Assembly: GCA_021163155.1 (NCBI GenBank)
Contig: JAGGXI010000061.1
Coordinates: 33,842-97,841, forward strand
Reading direction: 5' to 3'
Source: Candidatus Aerophobota bacterium
GTDB lineage: Bacteria > Aerophobota > Aerophobia > Aerophobales > JAGGXI01
Length of the DNA: 64,000 nt
Position 1 is the first letter of the stretch, and every line of letters starts with the position of its first letter. Shown here piece by piece: positions 8,526-17,197 of this stretch. The translations under genes and the position numbers were made by a program. Below the pieces are notes generated by a model. That model saw only the letters and a list, made by a program, of their open reading frames with translations. It made no database searches and was not told where the DNA came from.

Positions 8526-9449
8526 TTGAGAAATTTAGAAGAATTAAAAAGAGAAGCTTTTCTTGCTGAAGATGAAGAATTATATGAATTAATTAAAGCA
8601 GTTAATAAAACTCTCCATAGGCAAAGAATTATTCAAAGAATAAACAATTTAAAGATTGAAGGGGGGTTAATTCATCTCCCGCCTGAAGGTATAGCTATTA
8701 TAGTAGGGGATTTACATGGAGATTTGGAAAGCCTTGTCTCTATTTTAAAAGAGAGTAGATTTATAAAAAGAGTTAATAAGGAGAAAATATTTATAGTTTT
8801 TCTTGGAGACTACGGAGATAGAGGAGAAAACTCTATTGAAGTTTATTATATAATTTTAACCCTTAAAAGTGTATACCGAGAAAATGTTATTCTTTTAAGG
8901 GGTAATCATGAGGGGCCTAAAGACCTTGGGGTTAGTCCTCATGATTTACCATATTTTCTTAGGAAAAGATATGGAGAAAAATGGGAGAGGATTTATGTTA
9001 ATTTAAGGGAACTATTTGATTTTTTACCTTACAGTATTATTGTTAAAGATAAGTATTTAATGCTTCATGGAGGATTACCAGAAGATATTTCCTCAATTCA
9101 CGATCTATCTTATGCTTATCAAAATCATCCCGTTAAAAAGGATTTGGAAGAGATTCTATGGAATGACCCTGCGGAAATAGAGGGAAGCTATCCCTCGCCA
9201 AGAGGAGCAGGTAAAATATTCGGTAAAGATATTACTATGAAGATATTAAATAAATTAAACGTTAAAACTCTTATAAGAAGTCATCAGCCCTGTGATGGTA
9301 TCCTCATAAATCATGAAGGAAAAGTGCTTACTCTGTTTTCTCGAAAAGGTCCTCCTTATTATAACTCTTGTGCAGCTTACTTAGAAATAGATTTATCTGA
9401 AGAGGCAAAAAGTGCTTACCAATTGGCAAAGAAGGCTTGTAAGTTTTAA
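8526..9449 (+). CDS. PPP-family serine/threonine protein phosphatase
   Basis: Metallophosphoesterase of the PP1/PP2A/calcineurin type. The metal-binding set is complete: GDLHGD (about 61-66), GDYGDRGE (about 94-101), GNHE (about 125-128), HGGLPED (about 186-192) and IRSHQP (about 252-257). At 307 aa it contains little besides the catalytic domain, as in eukaryote-like PPP enzymes of bacteria and archaea. No kinase gene is adjacent, so its substrate is unknown. The start is TTG at 8526 with AAAGGAG upstream; the ATG five bases before it is in another frame and ends after a few codons. A REP follows the stop. Confidence 0.88.
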   Translation: MRNLEELKREAFLAEDEELYELIKAVNKTLHRQRIIQRINNLKIEGGLIHLPPEGIAIIVGDLHGDLESLVSILKESRFIKRVNKEKIFIVFLGDYGDRGENSIEVYYIILTLKSVYRENVILLRGNHEGPKDLGVSPHDLPYFLRKRYGEKWERIYVNLRELFDFLPYSIIVKDKYLMLHGGLPEDISSIHDLSYAYQNHPVKKDLEEILWNDPAEIEGSYPSPRGAGKIFGKDITMKILNKLNVKTLIRSHQPCDGILINHEGKVLTLFSRKGPPYYNSCAAYLEIDLSEEAKSAYQLAKKACKF

Positions 9450-9470
9450 TTGAGTAATGTACCGATTTTC

Positions 9471-9536
9471 GGTAGCCGCAACCTTCAGGTTGCGTATGAG
9501 CGCAAGCTCTGGGCCTCGTCGCTGGCAGCCGCGAGA
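9471..9536 (+). repeat. REP unit plus degenerate partner
   Basis: GGTAGCCGCAACCTTCAGGTTGCG at 9471-9494, then CGCAAGCTCTGGGCCTCG and GGCAGCCGCGAG, a worn second unit. It lies between the phosphatase stop and rarA. Confidence 0.75.
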
Positions 9537-9563
9537 TAAAAATTAAATGTGGTATAAACTAAA

Positions 9564-10832
9564 ATGAATAAAGATTTGTTCTATTTTGATCAAGGAAAAA
9601 ACGTGAAGAGGCAGGTTCCTTTAGCGGACCGTATACGTCCAAAAACACTGGATGAGTTTGTAGGACAAGAGGATATTGTAGGAGAGGGGAAGATTTTGCG
9701 GAAAATGATGGAGGAGGATAAATTAGCCTCTCTTCTCTTTTGGGGTCCTCCCGGTTCGGGAAAAACAACTTTAGCCTGTATTATTGCTCATCTTACTAAA
9801 TCGCACTTTATCCATTTTTCTGCAGTCACCTCAGGTGTAGCTGAAGTTAGAAAAGTAGTGAAAGAAGCTCGGGCAAGATGGAAAATATATGGTCAAAGAA
9901 CAATTCTTTTTGTTGATGAGATTCATCGGCTTAATAAAGCCCAGCAAGATGCTTTTCTTCCTCATATTGAAGATGGAACCATTACTTTAATTGGTGCTAC
10001 TACAGAGAATCCATCATTTGAGATTATCGGACCACTTCTTTCCAGAACTAAAATTTTTACTTTAAAGAGATTAAGCTCGGAAGAAATTAAGAAGATATTA
10101 ACTCGAGCTATGAAGAATAAGAAAAGAGGTTTGGGTGAATATAAGATAGAGATTAAACCTAAAATTTTAAACTTAATTGTTAATAACTCAAATGGGGATG
10201 CTCGTACAGCTTTAAATATATTAGAGATAGCTGCTGATGTTACCAAACCAAATAGAGAGGGTATGCGTTTAATTAACTTAAAAACAGTGGAGGAAATTTT
10301 TCAGAATAAGACTCTATTATACGATAAAAAAGGTGAGGAGCATTATAATGTTATTTCTGCTTTCATTAAATCTATGCGAGGGTCAAATCCTGATGCTGCT
10401 CTTTACTGGCTGGCTCGGATGATTGAAACCGGGGAAGCTCCTCATTTTATTGCTCGCCGAATGGTTATTTTTGCTTCAGAGGATATAGGCAATGCTGACT
10501 CTCATGCTCTCTTAGTGGCTGTTGCAGCAGCTCAGGCAGTAGATTTTGTGGGTATGCCCGAAGCTCAAATCAATTTAGCCCAAGCGGCTACCTATTTAGC
10601 TTCCGCTCCTAAATCGAATGCTTCCTATAAAGGTCTTTTAGCAGCAAAGGAAGATGTGAAGAAAAATCTAAATTTACCTGTGCCTTTACATCTACGTAAT
10701 GCTCCTACTCCTTTAATGAAAAAGTTGGGTTATGGTAAAGATTATAAATACCCCCCTAATTTTCCCCAGGGCAAAGTAAAACAAGAATATCTACCAAAAG
10801 AACTTGAAAAGAAAAGATACTATAAAATATAA
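9564..10832 (+). CDS. rarA: Replication-associated recombination ATPase RarA (MgsA)
   Basis: AAA+ ATPase of the clamp-loader clade that acts at stalled replication forks. Visible: Walker A WGPPGSGKTTLA (about 64-75), Walker B LFVDEIHRLNK (about 114-124), sensor-1 ATTENPSFEI (about 145-154) and an Arg finger region (LLSRTKIF). The C-terminal tetramerisation/MgsA_C region has ASEDIGNADSHAL (about 309-321), PEAQINLAQAATYLA and the usual LPVPLHLRNAPT end. Length 422 aa is normal. The gene ends 7 bp from the convergent glycosyltransferase gene. Confidence 0.96.
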   Translation: MNKDLFYFDQGKNVKRQVPLADRIRPKTLDEFVGQEDIVGEGKILRKMMEEDKLASLLFWGPPGSGKTTLACIIAHLTKSHFIHFSAVTSGVAEVRKVVKEARARWKIYGQRTILFVDEIHRLNKAQQDAFLPHIEDGTITLIGATTENPSFEIIGPLLSRTKIFTLKRLSSEEIKKILTRAMKNKKRGLGEYKIEIKPKILNLIVNNSNGDARTALNILEIAADVTKPNREGMRLINLKTVEEIFQNKTLLYDKKGEEHYNVISAFIKSMRGSNPDAALYWLARMIETGEAPHFIARRMVIFASEDIGNADSHALLVAVAAAQAVDFVGMPEAQINLAQAATYLASAPKSNASYKGLLAAKEDVKKNLNLPVPLHLRNAPTPLMKKLGYGKDYKYPPNFPQGKVKQEYLPKELEKKRYYKI

Positions 10833-10839
10833 GAAGAGT

Positions 10840-12738
10840 TTAGAAGGGTTCTTTCTCTAACCTTTCAAGAGTGTTTTGAAAATCTTTACTTAGTTGTCTG
10901 CTTGCCTTTTTAAATCCATCATAAAATATTTCTGCCTTTTTTATTTGATTTAAAAATATTTTTTTAGTCTTATCTGATTTTAAATTCTCTTTTCTTTTTA
11001 TTAAATAAAGATAAGGATACATATTTTCTTCGAGAAGTTTACGCAGGTAAGAGTCGCTGCCCATAATTTTATCTTTCAAATGGTTAGATTCTCTCATTAA
11101 TCTATCTCTTTCTTGAAGATGTGGTTGCTTTTTTTTAATCTCTCTGAGAAGTTTTGCAATCACCTCTTTTCCTTGCTTTGCCCAAAAATTTATTTCATTT
11201 AACTTTATAATATTTTCTTTAAAAGATTTTTTTAATTCCTTCAATTTTATTTCTTCTCGTTCGTTTGCTGCTTCATTCATAATTTTTCTTATTTCAATAT
11301 CCTTACGGCAATACTTATCCATCGCCTCCTGAAGCTTCATTATTTTAGTTCCCCTTATTTTTGCTCCTCCTTCAGTAGCATCAATGCATTCAATATTAGC
11401 TTTTTCAATCATTCCTTCAAGAAATCTCAAATAGGAGTACATAGCCTCGTCTGTAGGAACCTTATTCCCGTAAACATCTTCAACCATTATTAAATTTTTA
11501 GCTATCCATTTTTTTTTACCTTTTATAAGCAGATACTCTTTACCTGTTTTTTTATCTTTGCCAATTACCATTTTTTTGCGATAAGTAGCTCCTTTTCCAT
11601 GGCTGAATCCTCCTGGATAGGAAAGGTCCTGTCCTATTAATATAATGGGGTTTCCTCCCACTGCTTTGGCTAAAGAAAAAGCTGTATGGGCTACAGAGGC
11701 TCCCTTTTGCAAGAAGCCTTTATCTTCTATAAATGAGTTTAACCAGAGAGTAAGAGGTTTATTTATATTGATAGCAAATTTTTTTCCTTTAAAATCGGAT
11801 ATTATTTCTGGATACACTTCGGGGTCAGTTGCAAGAAAAAGGTCTTCTGTCTTTTCCATTATTCCATTGAAGAGATTGCGTGTCCCTCCTCCAAAATCAA
11901 TACTTATTACTATATCTGGTCTTATCTTATGTTGAAGCATAATTCTTAAGGCGGCATCTACGCAGATAATAAAAGCTTTATTTTTAGCCTGTTTTAAAAG
12001 ATGGACATTTTTATCCAGGGAAGGACCCGCAGCTACACAGATAACAGGTTTATTCTTAAACTTTCCAAAGATATTTTTTATCCCCGGGTTTTTAATCATT
12101 TGAGGAAGATTAGTTAAGATATTTTTTTGAAAGGTTACCCCTTTAGCTACATTAGTAGTTAAATTTGCTTTAGACCAGAGAATACTATCTTTAACAGCTT
12201 TTTTAATCTCTTTAAATTTATCTGGTAAAAGATGAAAAGAGGAAGGATGAGAGATAAGAGAACTTTTTCCAATTAAAAAAGTGGTTCCTGAGTCGCGTAT
12301 CCTTCTTTCTATTTCTAAAGAGTTATCTTCTGCAATCAATTTTATTTTTGGAGAAAGAAAAATATCGGATAAATCTATTAAAGATAAAATTTTTTTAAAA
12401 AGAGCGATATTTGGTTCTATTATTAGTATTAATTTAATTTTAGAATAGCTCTTTAATACTTCTCTTATATGGTAACCCATACCAAATCCAAGCACTATTA
12501 AAAAACGTGTCTTTTTTAGATTGTAGGCAGAGAGAAGATTGCGTGCTTCCTTAAAAGGGTCATAGGCGCTATGAAGAAGAATTCCTTCATTACCATTTCT
12601 TCTTACTTTAAGGGTAGGTAAGCCAATTTTTGTCTGGATTATCTCTACAGAAGAGAGAGGTTTTATCTCCTTTATTTTCTCGGCTAAGTAAGGGTCTTTT
12701 TGTTTTAGTATAGCTATATTTTTAGTGTAGAAGTTCAT
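10840..12738 (-). CDS. DUF115 / MAF-type flagellin glycosyltransferase family protein
   Basis: Member of the motility-associated-factor (MAF)/MptE-like DUF115 family. In Campylobacter and relatives, family members are thought to transfer nonulosonic acids to flagellin. A Rossmann-like segment reads LIVLGFGMGYHIRE (about 78-91). The family hallmark AAGPSLDKN (about 237-245) is followed by CVDAALR, PDIVISIDFG and ILIGQDLSYPGG; the C-terminal third is Lys/Glu-rich and probably helical. I place the start at the ATG at 12738 behind AAGGATAAGG, giving 632 aa; a longer frame opening with GTG at 12774 starts inside a repeat. The position at the end of the fliC-fliD-fliS run supports a role in flagellin modification. 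No sugar-synthesis genes are nearby. Confidence 0.82.
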   Translation of the reverse strand: MNFYTKNIAILKQKDPYLAEKIKEIKPLSSVEIIQTKIGLPTLKVRRNGNEGILLHSAYDPFKEARNLLSAYNLKKTRFLIVLGFGMGYHIREVLKSYSKIKLILIIEPNIALFKKILSLIDLSDIFLSPKIKLIAEDNSLEIERRIRDSGTTFLIGKSSLISHPSSFHLLPDKFKEIKKAVKDSILWSKANLTTNVAKGVTFQKNILTNLPQMIKNPGIKNIFGKFKNKPVICVAAGPSLDKNVHLLKQAKNKAFIICVDAALRIMLQHKIRPDIVISIDFGGGTRNLFNGIMEKTEDLFLATDPEVYPEIISDFKGKKFAININKPLTLWLNSFIEDKGFLQKGASVAHTAFSLAKAVGGNPIILIGQDLSYPGGFSHGKGATYRKKMVIGKDKKTGKEYLLIKGKKKWIAKNLIMVEDVYGNKVPTDEAMYSYLRFLEGMIEKANIECIDATEGGAKIRGTKIMKLQEAMDKYCRKDIEIRKIMNEAANEREEIKLKELKKSFKENIIKLNEINFWAKQGKEVIAKLLREIKKKQPHLQERDRLMRESNHLKDKIMGSDSYLRKLLEENMYPYLYLIKRKENLKSDKTKKIFLNQIKKAEIFYDGFKKASRQLSKDFQNTLERLEKEPF

Positions 12739-12765
12739 TTCCTTATCCTTATCCTTATAAATATT

Positions 12766-12823
12766 GGCAGCCACAACTTTTAAGTTGCGTATATATTCGC
12801 AGGCTCTGAGCCTTGCGGCTACC
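12766..12823. repeat. Head-to-head REP pair
   Basis: GGCAGCCACAACTTTTAAGTTGCG (12766-12789) faces CGCAGGCTCTGAGCCTTGCGGCTACC (12798-12823). The arm types differ (AACTT versus AGGCTC) but the outer ends are complementary. It lies 28 bases upstream of the glycosyltransferase start. Confidence 0.8.
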
Positions 12824-12881
12824 AGCTCAGGCTATGAGCTATTTTGAATTTTGTTTTGAATTTGCTATGAGCCATCAGCTA
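12824..12881 (-). repeat. AGCTATGAGC word repeat over a stop codon
   Basis: On the minus strand, TAGCTGATGGCTCATAGC starts with the stop codon of the gene ending at 12879. A second AGCTCATAGCCTGAGCT follows. Relatives: 18997-19021 (csrA stop), 20826-20912 and 22772-22795. Confidence 0.7.
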
Positions 12882-13502
12882 ATTTAGGTGTTGATAAGCT
12901 GCAGCAGCTATCTTTTTTACTATTTCTGTCTCTTCTTTTATTTGGGGAACAAATTCGTATTCTAATATGTCAGCTAAAGTTAATAAATCATTATTTTTAA
13001 TGGCTTTATTTGCTTCTTCAAGAAGGCGAATAAATTTTTCTATCTTTTCTTTCAATCTTTCTCCTTTGATAAAAATCTGATTATAATCCAGAGCAAGTAT
13101 CTTTTCTATTTTCTTAAAAGCATTATTAATTCCATCCCAGACATCTATGCAGTTGGTTAATAAGGAGAACGCTCTTCCGTATTCTGCTTCCTGGATAAGA
13201 GAAGACACTCTTTCCAGGCTTTCTGCCAATCGGGGCAGATGATACTCTATCTCTTCTAAGGCATTAATAGCCAACTGCCAGGGAGAAGAAGTAAATAACT
13301 CCAAAGTTTTAAATTCTTTAACTTTTCTTTCTCTTATCGCTTCCCTTTTCTCTTCTTGCAGGGGCTTGCCTTCTAATAAAATCTTAGTAATCACCCTTTT
13401 GTTTTCTGTCACCCATTTTTTAATTCCTTCAAGCACATTTTCTAAAGTCTCATTACCTTCAACAATAACGAGTTCTCTGTATCCGTCAATAATTATCTCC
13501 AA
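12879..13502 (-). CDS. Unknown flagellar-cluster protein, helical
   Basis: I do not recognise a family. The 207-aa product is acidic, has no signal peptide or membrane segment and no cysteine-rich motif. A short N-terminal part with probable beta strands (MEIIIDGYRELVIVEG) is followed by a helix-rich region (about 85-205) resembling small flagellar export chaperones in composition only. The start is TTG at 13502, six bases after AAGGAGG. It begins 11 bp downstream of fliS and precedes the flagellin glycosyltransferase gene, so a chaperone or regulatory role for FliC/FliD/FliS is a guess from context. The stop TAG lies in an AGCTATGAGC word repeat. Confidence 0.75.
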   Translation of the reverse strand: MEIIIDGYRELVIVEGNETLENVLEGIKKWVTENKRVITKILLEGKPLQEEKREAIRERKVKEFKTLELFTSSPWQLAINALEEIEYHLPRLAESLERVSSLIQEAEYGRAFSLLTNCIDVWDGINNAFKKIEKILALDYNQIFIKGERLKEKIEKFIRLLEEANKAIKNNDLLTLADILEYEFVPQIKEETEIVKKIAAAAYQHLN

Positions 13503-13513
13503 TTTTAACCTCC

Positions 13514-13906
13514 TTAATTTTTTTCTTTGTGGGTTGGGTTTAGTCCAATAATTTGTGCCCAGCTATCTCTCAAGGGGGTAAGTAAACTTATCGCCTCATC
13601 AACTGCTTCTACATTTTTTTCCAGATTAGCCTCTATCAATTTTCCATAAATGTAACCGTAAAGATTATACCAATGGGCAACAAATTTCCCTCTTTTTAAA
13701 TCTAAAGAAAACATTAGTTCCCTTACTATTTTTTCTGCTTTTAAAAGCAGACGGGAACTCTCTTCAATATTTTCTTCCCTCATCTTTGTTTTAGCCTGAT
13801 TTAGGAATTTAATTGCTCCATTATAAAGAATAAGAATTAATTTTTCTGGAGAGCTGGTTTGAATCTCCATCTCCTTGTATTTTTTCAGTAAGCTCGTAGG
13901 ATTCAT
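13514..13906 (-). CDS. fliS: Flagellin export chaperone FliS
   Basis: Cytosolic chaperone that binds the C-terminal helix of flagellin and prevents early polymerisation. The 130-aa protein shows the FliS pattern: Y10, the helix LILILYNGAIKFLNQA (about 23-38), LLLKAEKIVRELMFSLD (about 58-74) and WYNLYGYIYGKLIEAN (about 83-98). It lies just downstream of fliD, the classic fliD-fliS order, with 24 bp between. ATG start behind AAAGGT. Confidence 0.93.
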   Translation of the reverse strand: MNPTSLLKKYKEMEIQTSSPEKLILILYNGAIKFLNQAKTKMREENIEESSRLLLKAEKIVRELMFSLDLKRGKFVAHWYNLYGYIYGKLIEANLEKNVEAVDEAISLLTPLRDSWAQIIGLNPTHKEKN

Positions 13907-13930
13907 TTTTTATTTACCTTTCCTTTGTTT

Positions 13931-16900
13931 TTATTCACCCCATGTCCAGTTAGCATTTAATTGAGCTATCTGTTGGGTTAACCATTGACTTTGAGTTGCT
14001 ATTTGAGATAAATATATTTCCATCCGGATAAATTCTCTTCTTAAACTTTCCTCCTTTATTTCCAGAAGTTTTTCCTGAGAATCAATCCGGTCCTGATAAT
14101 CTTCAATCTGGGAGTTAAGGCTATCTTCTATATAGGCAATCATCCCTTCATCAGCGTCAGTGAGAGAAGTTAAGTATGTATTTACTTTCCCGGCTATTCC
14201 TGTATCCTCATAAGCTTCAAATTCAATCACACGAGAATAATCATTGCTTCCATTGCTCCCATTAATCTTAAGGCGAATACCTTCGGTAGGAATATGACCA
14301 AGGTAGTGACTCCTCATTCCTTCACTATTATCAGTAATAGTAGTATAAGTTTTCCAGTCACTGTCAGTCCCAGGGTTTCCTCCCAATTTTAAATATTGAA
14401 GTTCATAATTTTTAATTCCATAAGTGGAAGCGGGATAAGTAGCCGAATCTAAAGTATAGATTTTTGCCCGCGTCAAAGTCCTTACCTTATTAAAGGTTAC
14501 CCAGAGATAATCGGGAAAATCATCTACGGTCCCATCTTCCCATCCTCCTCCCGGGCTTCCCCAACTATCCGATGAAGTATCCCCATTATTTACACTTCCC
14601 ACATTATAATTACTGCTGTATTCTGAAGAGGCATAAGCTGTTCCTCCAAGAGATGTCAAAGCTATGTTGGTTGAAGCACAAAATAATTCTTTTACCCCTT
14701 CCAGATCGTTATTTAAAACATTGGTTAATTTTGATTCATCAACAGTTAATTTACCGGTAAGGCCGTCAGAGTTAATTCCTAAATCAAAAATAGATGTGAG
14801 TGAGCCTGATGTCTCTACAGAGTCGGTGATGATATTCCTCAGGTCATTTCGAATACTCATCAGGCTCATATTGCCAAATAAAACTCCTCCTTTTTCTTGT
14901 GTATCTGCATCATAACTTTGCTGAGTATTAATGTAATCTATTATCTCATTATAAGCATCAATAAAACTAATAATATCCTGTTTTATTCCTTCTATATCCT
15001 CTTCCACTTTTACCTGGACAGTCTTTGAAGGGTCAGCCTCTAATAAGTTTAAGGTAAGACCAGGGATAACCTTATCCATACTGTTTGAATTATCGGTAGT
15101 TAGAATAGAATTTTCTTCTCCTAAGGATACTGCAGCATCTTTTGGCTGAGTAGTAGTGGTAAAGGTTGCTGTTTCTCCTCCAGAGAGATTAGAATCAATA
15201 ATCATTCTCCCTACAAGGCCGCTGCGGTTGCTGGTAATAAGCAAGTGGTAAGGATTAATCTCAGAGCCATCATTGATGATGACCGCCTGAACTCCTGCTT
15301 CTGCATTATTTATAGCATTTCTTAAGCCTTCAAGGGTATTATTTTCCGTGGTAATATCTACAGTGGTCTCAAAACTTCCGTCAATAGTATTGGCGGCAAC
15401 ATTATCCTTAATGTTAAGGTCCTGGGCAGTTGTTCCTCCACTTACTTCCTCTATCTTTAAGTTATTTACCGTCTCTCCTGTGTTATCAGTAATAAGGATA
15501 CCATTTCCTTTAGAATTAATAGCAGCGGTAACATCAATTCCTGAGGCAGAGTTTATGGCATCCAGAACATCTCCTACGGTTTCTGTACCTGATAAATCTA
15601 CCTCTTCGTAACTTCCAGAGCGGTCGGTTATCTTGATTTTCCCTGCATCTACTCCCTCTTTTCCATTAAGAGCCTCTAATTTTGTGCAGCGGGCAATATA
15701 CTGGGGATTTAAATCTCCTCCCTCAAGAGTATCTTCAGAGACAGTCTGCTCAATTCCTAAATCAGAGGCAGCAGTGCTTGAGTTTAAGGAAGTTACCTTT
15801 AAATCACCTGTTCCGCCTGAAGAATCGGTTAAAAGTATGCCGTTACCTTTCTCATTATAAGAAGCTGTTATATTAGTATTTCCTGCAGCATTATTTATAA
15901 AGTTAATTACATCTTGAAGAGTCTCTGCTCCACTTATATCCACATTAAAAGTAGTGCTGTCTCTTTGCTGTATCTGAAAATCGTCTCCGGAGACAGAACC
16001 TATACCACTTCCACCATTGAGAGTTTTAAGAAGAACTGTATTAAAACCGGGAATAATTCTATCTCCCACTCTATCTCCAGCTATTCCTGTAGTATAGATT
16101 CCTAAATCATAAGCAGTTGTTCCTCCGCTGACTTCCTCAATAATTAAGTCTTGAGTAGGGGAACCATTTTCGTCATGGATAGTAATCCCATTGGTATCAG
16201 AATTAATCTCTACGGTTACATTGGTATTTGCTCCTGCTTCAATTAAATCCTTTACATCCTGTAAGGTGGTAGCAGTAGATAAATCAATTGTATCTACATT
16301 CCCCACTCTATCAGTAATTTTAATGGAGCCTTTGTCCACTCCCGTTTTATCATTAAGTAAATCGAGAGATGTTGTCCAACCGATATCATTTATATCCTCT
16401 CCATCAATTACATTAGCAGCTACATCAGCTAATATTCCCAAATCAGTGGCAGTGGTTCCATTATCTACTTCTTCTACAATAAAATTACTTGCTCCTCCTG
16501 ATGTATCAGTGAGTTTTATAGCATCGCCAGCATTATTATCATAGTCAATGCTGGCAGTAACAGAAATGCTTGTATTCTCGTTTATGGCATCTATCACATC
16601 TTGAATGGTAAGAGCTCCTGTTAAATCAATTGTGGCTGAGACCCCACTTCTATCGGTTATCTTTATAGATCCCCTTGAAATGCCAGTTTGTCCATTTAAC
16701 CATTCTAAGGGTGTCTTTTTATCTACAAAGCCATCTCCTGTCTCAATACTAAAGGTTCCTGTTCCTACCCTGATAGTGTCTGTATCGTTATATCCTCCGG
16801 AGATGATTTGATGAGTTTGAGCGAGCTGATGAATTTTAAGGAAGTAGGTTCCTGCTTGAGGACTTCCCGTAGGAGTAACTGTAAGTATATTCTCATTGTT

Positions 16901-17137
16901 TGAAGTAGCAGTGGTATCTTGAAAAGTAGCCTCTCTATTAAGAACAGCACCATAGTTTTTAAGGGTGAGCAAGCGGGCAGTGACAGAACCCCAGGCGGTA
17001 AGCTTATTATTATCATCCGTTATTCTATCCTGGAGAGAATTAGCATAAGAGCGCTCAATATCCATTAACGCATCAATGGTATCATTCCAGTCTAATCCTG
17101 AGATAAGTCCACTGATATTTTGTGTAGGTGCTGCCAT
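13931..17137 (-). CDS. fliD: Flagellar filament cap protein FliD, enlarged, with discoidin-like insert
   Basis: Hook-associated protein 2, the cap under which flagellin polymerises. At 1068 aa it is about twice the usual length. FliD_N covers about 1-115 (NISGLISGLDWNDTIDALM). Four repeats of about 90-100 residues follow at about 143-235, 255-347, 363-462 and 487-575, each with GxIKITDRxG or similar, a TLQDV-type helix, GNGIxLTD and (S/N)GGTTAxDLGI, the flagellin-IN type hypervariable unit. FliD_C begins near 665. Between ELFCA (817-821) and GIAGKVNTYLT (980-990) sits a ~155-residue insert resembling an F5/8 type C (discoidin) domain: AYASSEYS, GDTSSDSWGSPGG, YLWVTFNKVRTLTRAKIYT, YELQYL, GIRLKING and VIEFEAYED. 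FliD_C then resumes through a coiled-coil end. It follows the fliC terminator. Confidence 0.92.
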   Translation of the reverse strand: MAAPTQNISGLISGLDWNDTIDALMDIERSYANSLQDRITDDNNKLTAWGSVTARLLTLKNYGAVLNREATFQDTTATSNNENILTVTPTGSPQAGTYFLKIHQLAQTHQIISGGYNDTDTIRVGTGTFSIETGDGFVDKKTPLEWLNGQTGISRGSIKITDRSGVSATIDLTGALTIQDVIDAINENTSISVTASIDYDNNAGDAIKLTDTSGGASNFIVEEVDNGTTATDLGILADVAANVIDGEDINDIGWTTSLDLLNDKTGVDKGSIKITDRVGNVDTIDLSTATTLQDVKDLIEAGANTNVTVEINSDTNGITIHDENGSPTQDLIIEEVSGGTTAYDLGIYTTGIAGDRVGDRIIPGFNTVLLKTLNGGSGIGSVSGDDFQIQQRDSTTFNVDISGAETLQDVINFINNAAGNTNITASYNEKGNGILLTDSSGGTGDLKVTSLNSSTAASDLGIEQTVSEDTLEGGDLNPQYIARCTKLEALNGKEGVDAGKIKITDRSGSYEEVDLSGTETVGDVLDAINSASGIDVTAAINSKGNGILITDNTGETVNNLKIEEVSGGTTAQDLNIKDNVAANTIDGSFETTVDITTENNTLEGLRNAINNAEAGVQAVIINDGSEINPYHLLITSNRSGLVGRMIIDSNLSGGETATFTTTTQPKDAAVSLGEENSILTTDNSNSMDKVIPGLTLNLLEADPSKTVQVKVEEDIEGIKQDIISFIDAYNEIIDYINTQQSYDADTQEKGGVLFGNMSLMSIRNDLRNIITDSVETSGSLTSIFDLGINSDGLTGKLTVDESKLTNVLNNDLEGVKELFCASTNIALTSLGGTAYASSEYSSNYNVGSVNNGDTSSDSWGSPGGGWEDGTVDDFPDYLWVTFNKVRTLTRAKIYTLDSATYPASTYGIKNYELQYLKLGGNPGTDSDWKTYTTITDNSEGMRSHYLGHIPTEGIRLKINGSNGSNDYSRVIEFEAYEDTGIAGKVNTYLTSLTDADEGMIAYIEDSLNSQIEDYQDRIDSQEKLLEIKEESLRREFIRMEIYLSQIATQSQWLTQQIAQLNANWTWGE

Positions 17138-17146
17138 CTTTTTTCC

Positions 17147-17182
17147 TTTAAAAGAAAAACCAGCTGGTTATAAACCAGCTGG
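17147..17182 (-). terminator. Rho-independent terminator of fliC
   Basis: On the minus strand, 16 bases after the fliC stop, CCAGCTGGTT-TATA-AACCAGCTGG is followed by TTTTTCTTTT. fliD starts only 10 bases further on, so some read-through or a separate fliD promoter is needed. Confidence 0.88.
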
Positions 17183-17197
17183 CTTTATATCCTTAGG

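Noticed and set aside
8513-8560. ATG at 8519 as start of the phosphatase gene
   Set aside because: It is in another frame and ends after about a dozen codons; the TTG at 8526 is in frame and has AAAGGAG upstream.
12739-12774. Upstream GTG start for the glycosyltransferase gene
   Set aside because: It lies in a REP, lacks a Shine-Dalgarno, and the ATG at 12738 has AAGGATAAGG directly upstream.
15348-16811. Several plus-strand frames of 60-117 codons across fliD
   Set aside because: They are antisense shadows of the repetitive fliD gene; composition reflects the Thr/Asp-rich repeats on the other strand.
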